Part shown: positions 62,001 to 64,000 of the stretch, piece by piece | Position numbering within the stretch: position 1 is the first letter of the stretch | Layout: every line of letters begins with the position of its first letter | Assembly (NCBI RefSeq): GCF_018780385.1 | Contig: NZ_JADMJO010000003.1 | Span: 248,001 to 312,000, forward strand | Length of the DNA stretch: 64,000 nt | Source of the DNA: Hydrogenophaga sp. | GTDB lineage: Bacteria; Pseudomonadota; Gammaproteobacteria; Burkholderiales; Burkholderiaceae_C | Reading direction: 5' to 3' | The notes under the pieces: model-generated | Seen by the model: only the letters and a program-made list of their open reading frames with translations | What the model was told of the DNA's origin: nothing | Databases searched by the model: none | Made by a program: the position numbers and the translations under genes

Positions 62001-64000
62001 ATGACCACCGCGTCCGACCCCATCACCTTCATCGTTCGCGGTCAACCGCAGCCAGCCTCGAGCGCCACGCGCGGCAGGGGGCCGGGTGCCGCGGCTTCGT
62101 TTGGCGGGCGGGGGCAGACCACGCAGCGCGTGCAGGTGGGCGCCACCCGTGGCAGCAGCGACGTGGTGCGCCTCACCGCCCGCCCGGGGCTGGATGCGGT
62201 GGTGCTGCACATCACCAACGGCCCCTCGCTCATGCTCCACCCGGAGACCGCGCGCGATCTCATGCTCGCGCAATCGGGTCTCACGCGCAGCGGTGTCGAA
62301 ACACAACTCCGCAGCCGCTCCAGCGGCAGCGCCACCAGTGCCGAGATCAACGTGCCAGCTCAGCTCGGCTGGCAGGGCCTGGAGCAGGCCGGCGCTTCGC
62401 GCGGCACCTCGCGGGGTCGCCTGGGTGATGTGCTGCTCTCCGCTGTCGAGGTGGTCACCGGCTTGCTGCTGGAGCCCGCTTCGCGCATCACGGCCGCCAA
62501 GATCGCGGCGCGGGTCGACAGCCAGGTTGAAGCCGGCCTGTACCCGCTGTCGGCGGAGAGCTTTGCCACCGCGCTCAAGGGCAACGGCCATCTGCTGTCG
62601 AGCCTGCCCGCCCCCACACCGGCCGATGCACCGCTGCTCGTGCTGTTGCACGGCACCTTCTCGGAAACCCACGGCACCTTCGGCAAGCTGTGGCAACACC
62701 ATCCCAACAAGGTGCGCGAGCTGTTTGCGCGGTATGGCAACCGGGTCTACGGCTTCGACCATCCCACGCTGATGGCCAGCCCGATCGACAACGCGCTGCT
62801 GCTCGCCCGCTCGCTGCCCAAAGGCGCACGCCTGCACCTGCTCACCCACTCACGCGGCGGGTTGGTGGCCGAGGTGCTGGCACGCGTGTGCGCGCGCCCC
62901 GAGCTCGACGAAAAATCGCTCGCTCCGTTCAAGGCACCAGACCACCGCAGCCAGCTGAGAGCCCTGCGCGACCTGGCCGCCGAGCTCAAGGGGCGCGACA
63001 TCCGGGTCGAGCGCGTGGTGCGCGTGGCCTGCCCGGCGCGCGGCACGCTGCTGGCGTCCAAACGGCTCGATGCCTACGTGTCGGTGCTCAAGTGGTCATT
63101 TGAACTGGCTGCCATTCCGGTGGCGCCCACACTGATCGACTTCATTGGCGAAGTGGCCAGCCAGCGCACCGACCCGACCCTGATGCCCGGCCTCGAATGC
63201 ATGATGCCCGAGAGCCCGTTGGTGCAGTGGCTGCACGCCAGTGAAGGCGCGGACGCGGGCCCACTCCCGGGCCAGTTGCGTGTGGTCGCCGGCGACATCC
63301 AGGGCGACTCCATCACCTCCTGGGTCAAGACCCTGCTGGCCGACGCCTTCTACTGGACCGACAACGACCTGGTGGTGCAGACGCGATCGATGTACGGCGG
63401 CACACCGCGCGCGCCCACGGGTGGCCATGCGGCAGCCACCTTCGTGCTGGAGCGCGGTGGCAAGGTCACGCACTTCAGCTACTTCAGCGAGCCTCGCTCG
63501 GCCGAAGCGATCTGCAACGCGCTGGTGCAGGACTCCCCGGCGGGCTTCCAGCCGATCGGCCCGATGTCCTGGGCGGGAAGCTCCAGCGACGGCCTGCGCG
63601 GCATGCCCCGCTCGTCCGGCGCGCCACCCGCCTCCGAGCGGCCCGCCGTGATCATGCTGCCGGGCATCCTGGGCAGCCACCTCGCGGTGGATGGCAAGCG
63701 CGTCTGGTTGAGTGCGCGCATCCTCGGCGGCCTGGGGCGCCTGGCCTACCCCGATGCGGGTGGGCGCGTGTTGCCCGATGGCGCCATCGGCACGGTGTAC
63801 GACGACCTGGCCACCTTTCTGTCCGCGACCCACGAGGTCATCGAGTTCTCGTTCGACTGGCGCCGCCCCATCGAGGAAGAAGCCCTGCGCCTGGCCGACG
63901 TGATGGACCAGGCCCTGGCCGCGCGCGCCACCAGCGGCCAGCCGGTGTGCCTGCTGACACATTCCATGGGAGGCCTGGTGGCGCGCACCGTGCAGCTGGA
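62001..64000 (+). CDS. Large protein with two tandem alpha/beta-hydrolase (lipase-like) domains, 3' end outside window
   Basis: One frame is open from the ATG at 62001 to the window edge (666 codons, no stop). Residues 1-200 are Ser/Gly/Arg-rich with a beta-type region. The first hydrolase domain has the oxyanion strand LLVLLHGTF (H217) and the nucleophile elbow THSRGG with S284. A second, LCAT-like domain begins PAVIMLPGILGSH (about 548-560) with elbow THSMGG at S655. Both nucleophile Ser residues are intact. No N-terminal signal peptide is seen. It may be a phospholipase/esterase effector that acts with the upstream amidase and caspase. The 3' part and anything downstream (for example partner or immunity genes) are not visible. 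Confidence 0.82.
   Translation, partial: MTTASDPITFIVRGQPQPASSATRGRGPGAAASFGGRGQTTQRVQVGATRGSSDVVRLTARPGLDAVVLHITNGPSLMLHPETARDLMLAQSGLTRSGVETQLRSRSSGSATSAEINVPAQLGWQGLEQAGASRGTSRGRLGDVLLSAVEVVTGLLLEPASRITAAKIAARVDSQVEAGLYPLSAESFATALKGNGHLLSSLPAPTPADAPLLVLLHGTFSETHGTFGKLWQHHPNKVRELFARYGNRVYGFDHPTLMASPIDNALLLARSLPKGARLHLLTHSRGGLVAEVLARVCARPELDEKSLAPFKAPDHRSQLRALRDLAAELKGRDIRVERVVRVACPARGTLLASKRLDAYVSVLKWSFELAAIPVAPTLIDFIGEVASQRTDPTLMPGLECMMPESPLVQWLHASEGADAGPLPGQLRVVAGDIQGDSITSWVKTLLADAFYWTDNDLVVQTRSMYGGTPRAPTGGHAAATFVLERGGKVTHFSYFSEPRSAEAICNALVQDSPAGFQPIGPMSWAGSSSDGLRGMPRSSGAPPASERPAVIMLPGILGSHLAVDGKRVWLSARILGGLGRLAYPDAGGRVLPDGAIGTVYDDLATFLSATHEVIEFSFDWRRPIEEEALRLADVMDQALAARATSGQPVCLLTHSMGGLVARTVQL

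Overview
The window is high-GC, gene-dense DNA with short gaps and many 1-4 base overlaps between genes. Gene content and order point to a betaproteobacterium of the order Burkholderiales, probably Comamonadaceae (Hydrogenophaga/Acidovorax-like). The indicators are the alaT-hom-thrC-mobB-moeA-moaD-moaE run, an rpsF-priB-rpsR-rplI-dnaB block, tripartite tricarboxylate (TTT) transporters, a DUF1631 protein, and palindromic repeats of the type common in that family. The species call is inference. No rRNA, tRNA, insertion sequence, prophage or CRISPR array was recognised.

Layout. 1-1301: 3' part of a subtilisin-like protease, cut by the window edge. 1305-2657: a Crp/Fnr-type and a LuxR-type regulator. 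2781-15003: a catabolic locus for an unidentified organic or sugar acid. It holds a thiamine-diphosphate enzyme, a divergent TetR regulator, a complete TTT transporter (tctC-tctB-tctA), a TIM-barrel isomerase, an enolase-superfamily enzyme, a second solute-binding protein, a Gfo/Idh/MocA dehydrogenase, a DUF993 aldolase-like protein and another TIM-barrel enzyme. Four matching palindromes (TTMACY-N4-GGKGAA) sit at its promoters and define a likely TetR regulon. 15030-21078: small regulators, an MFS/AraC divergent pair, a DUF1631 protein and small unknown proteins. 21096-32751 (minus strand): aldehyde dehydrogenase, clpB with a heat-shock promoter, molybdopterin-cofactor genes, and threonine and alanine biosynthesis. 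32885-35876 (plus): an Mth938-fold protein, a peroxiredoxin and a PIN-PhoH protein. 35943-39041 (minus): dnaB and the ribosomal S6/PriB/S18/L9 operon.

39228-49841 is a carbon-sensing region. It encodes a sodium:solute symporter with its small DUF4212 partner, a CBS-DUF294 nucleotidyltransferase-like protein, and a CbrA-like transporter-histidine kinase. The kinase overlaps a receiver-only response regulator, which overlaps a DnaQ-type exonuclease fused to a degenerate sensor-kinase module. 49991-53383 holds divergent ppsA and its regulator ppsR, so the symporters and PEP synthase together suggest growth on acetate-like gluconeogenic substrates. 53419-58038 holds an MHS-family transporter and a DUF485-ActP acetate permease pair.

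58168-64000 is the most unusual region. It has a polytopic membrane protein with a TIR-like-looking cytosolic domain, a caspase-family peptidase, an AmpD-type amidase with an SH3 domain, and a giant protein with two alpha/beta-hydrolase domains that runs off the window. It looks like a multi-effector module (inference) and is the best candidate for an undescribed system.
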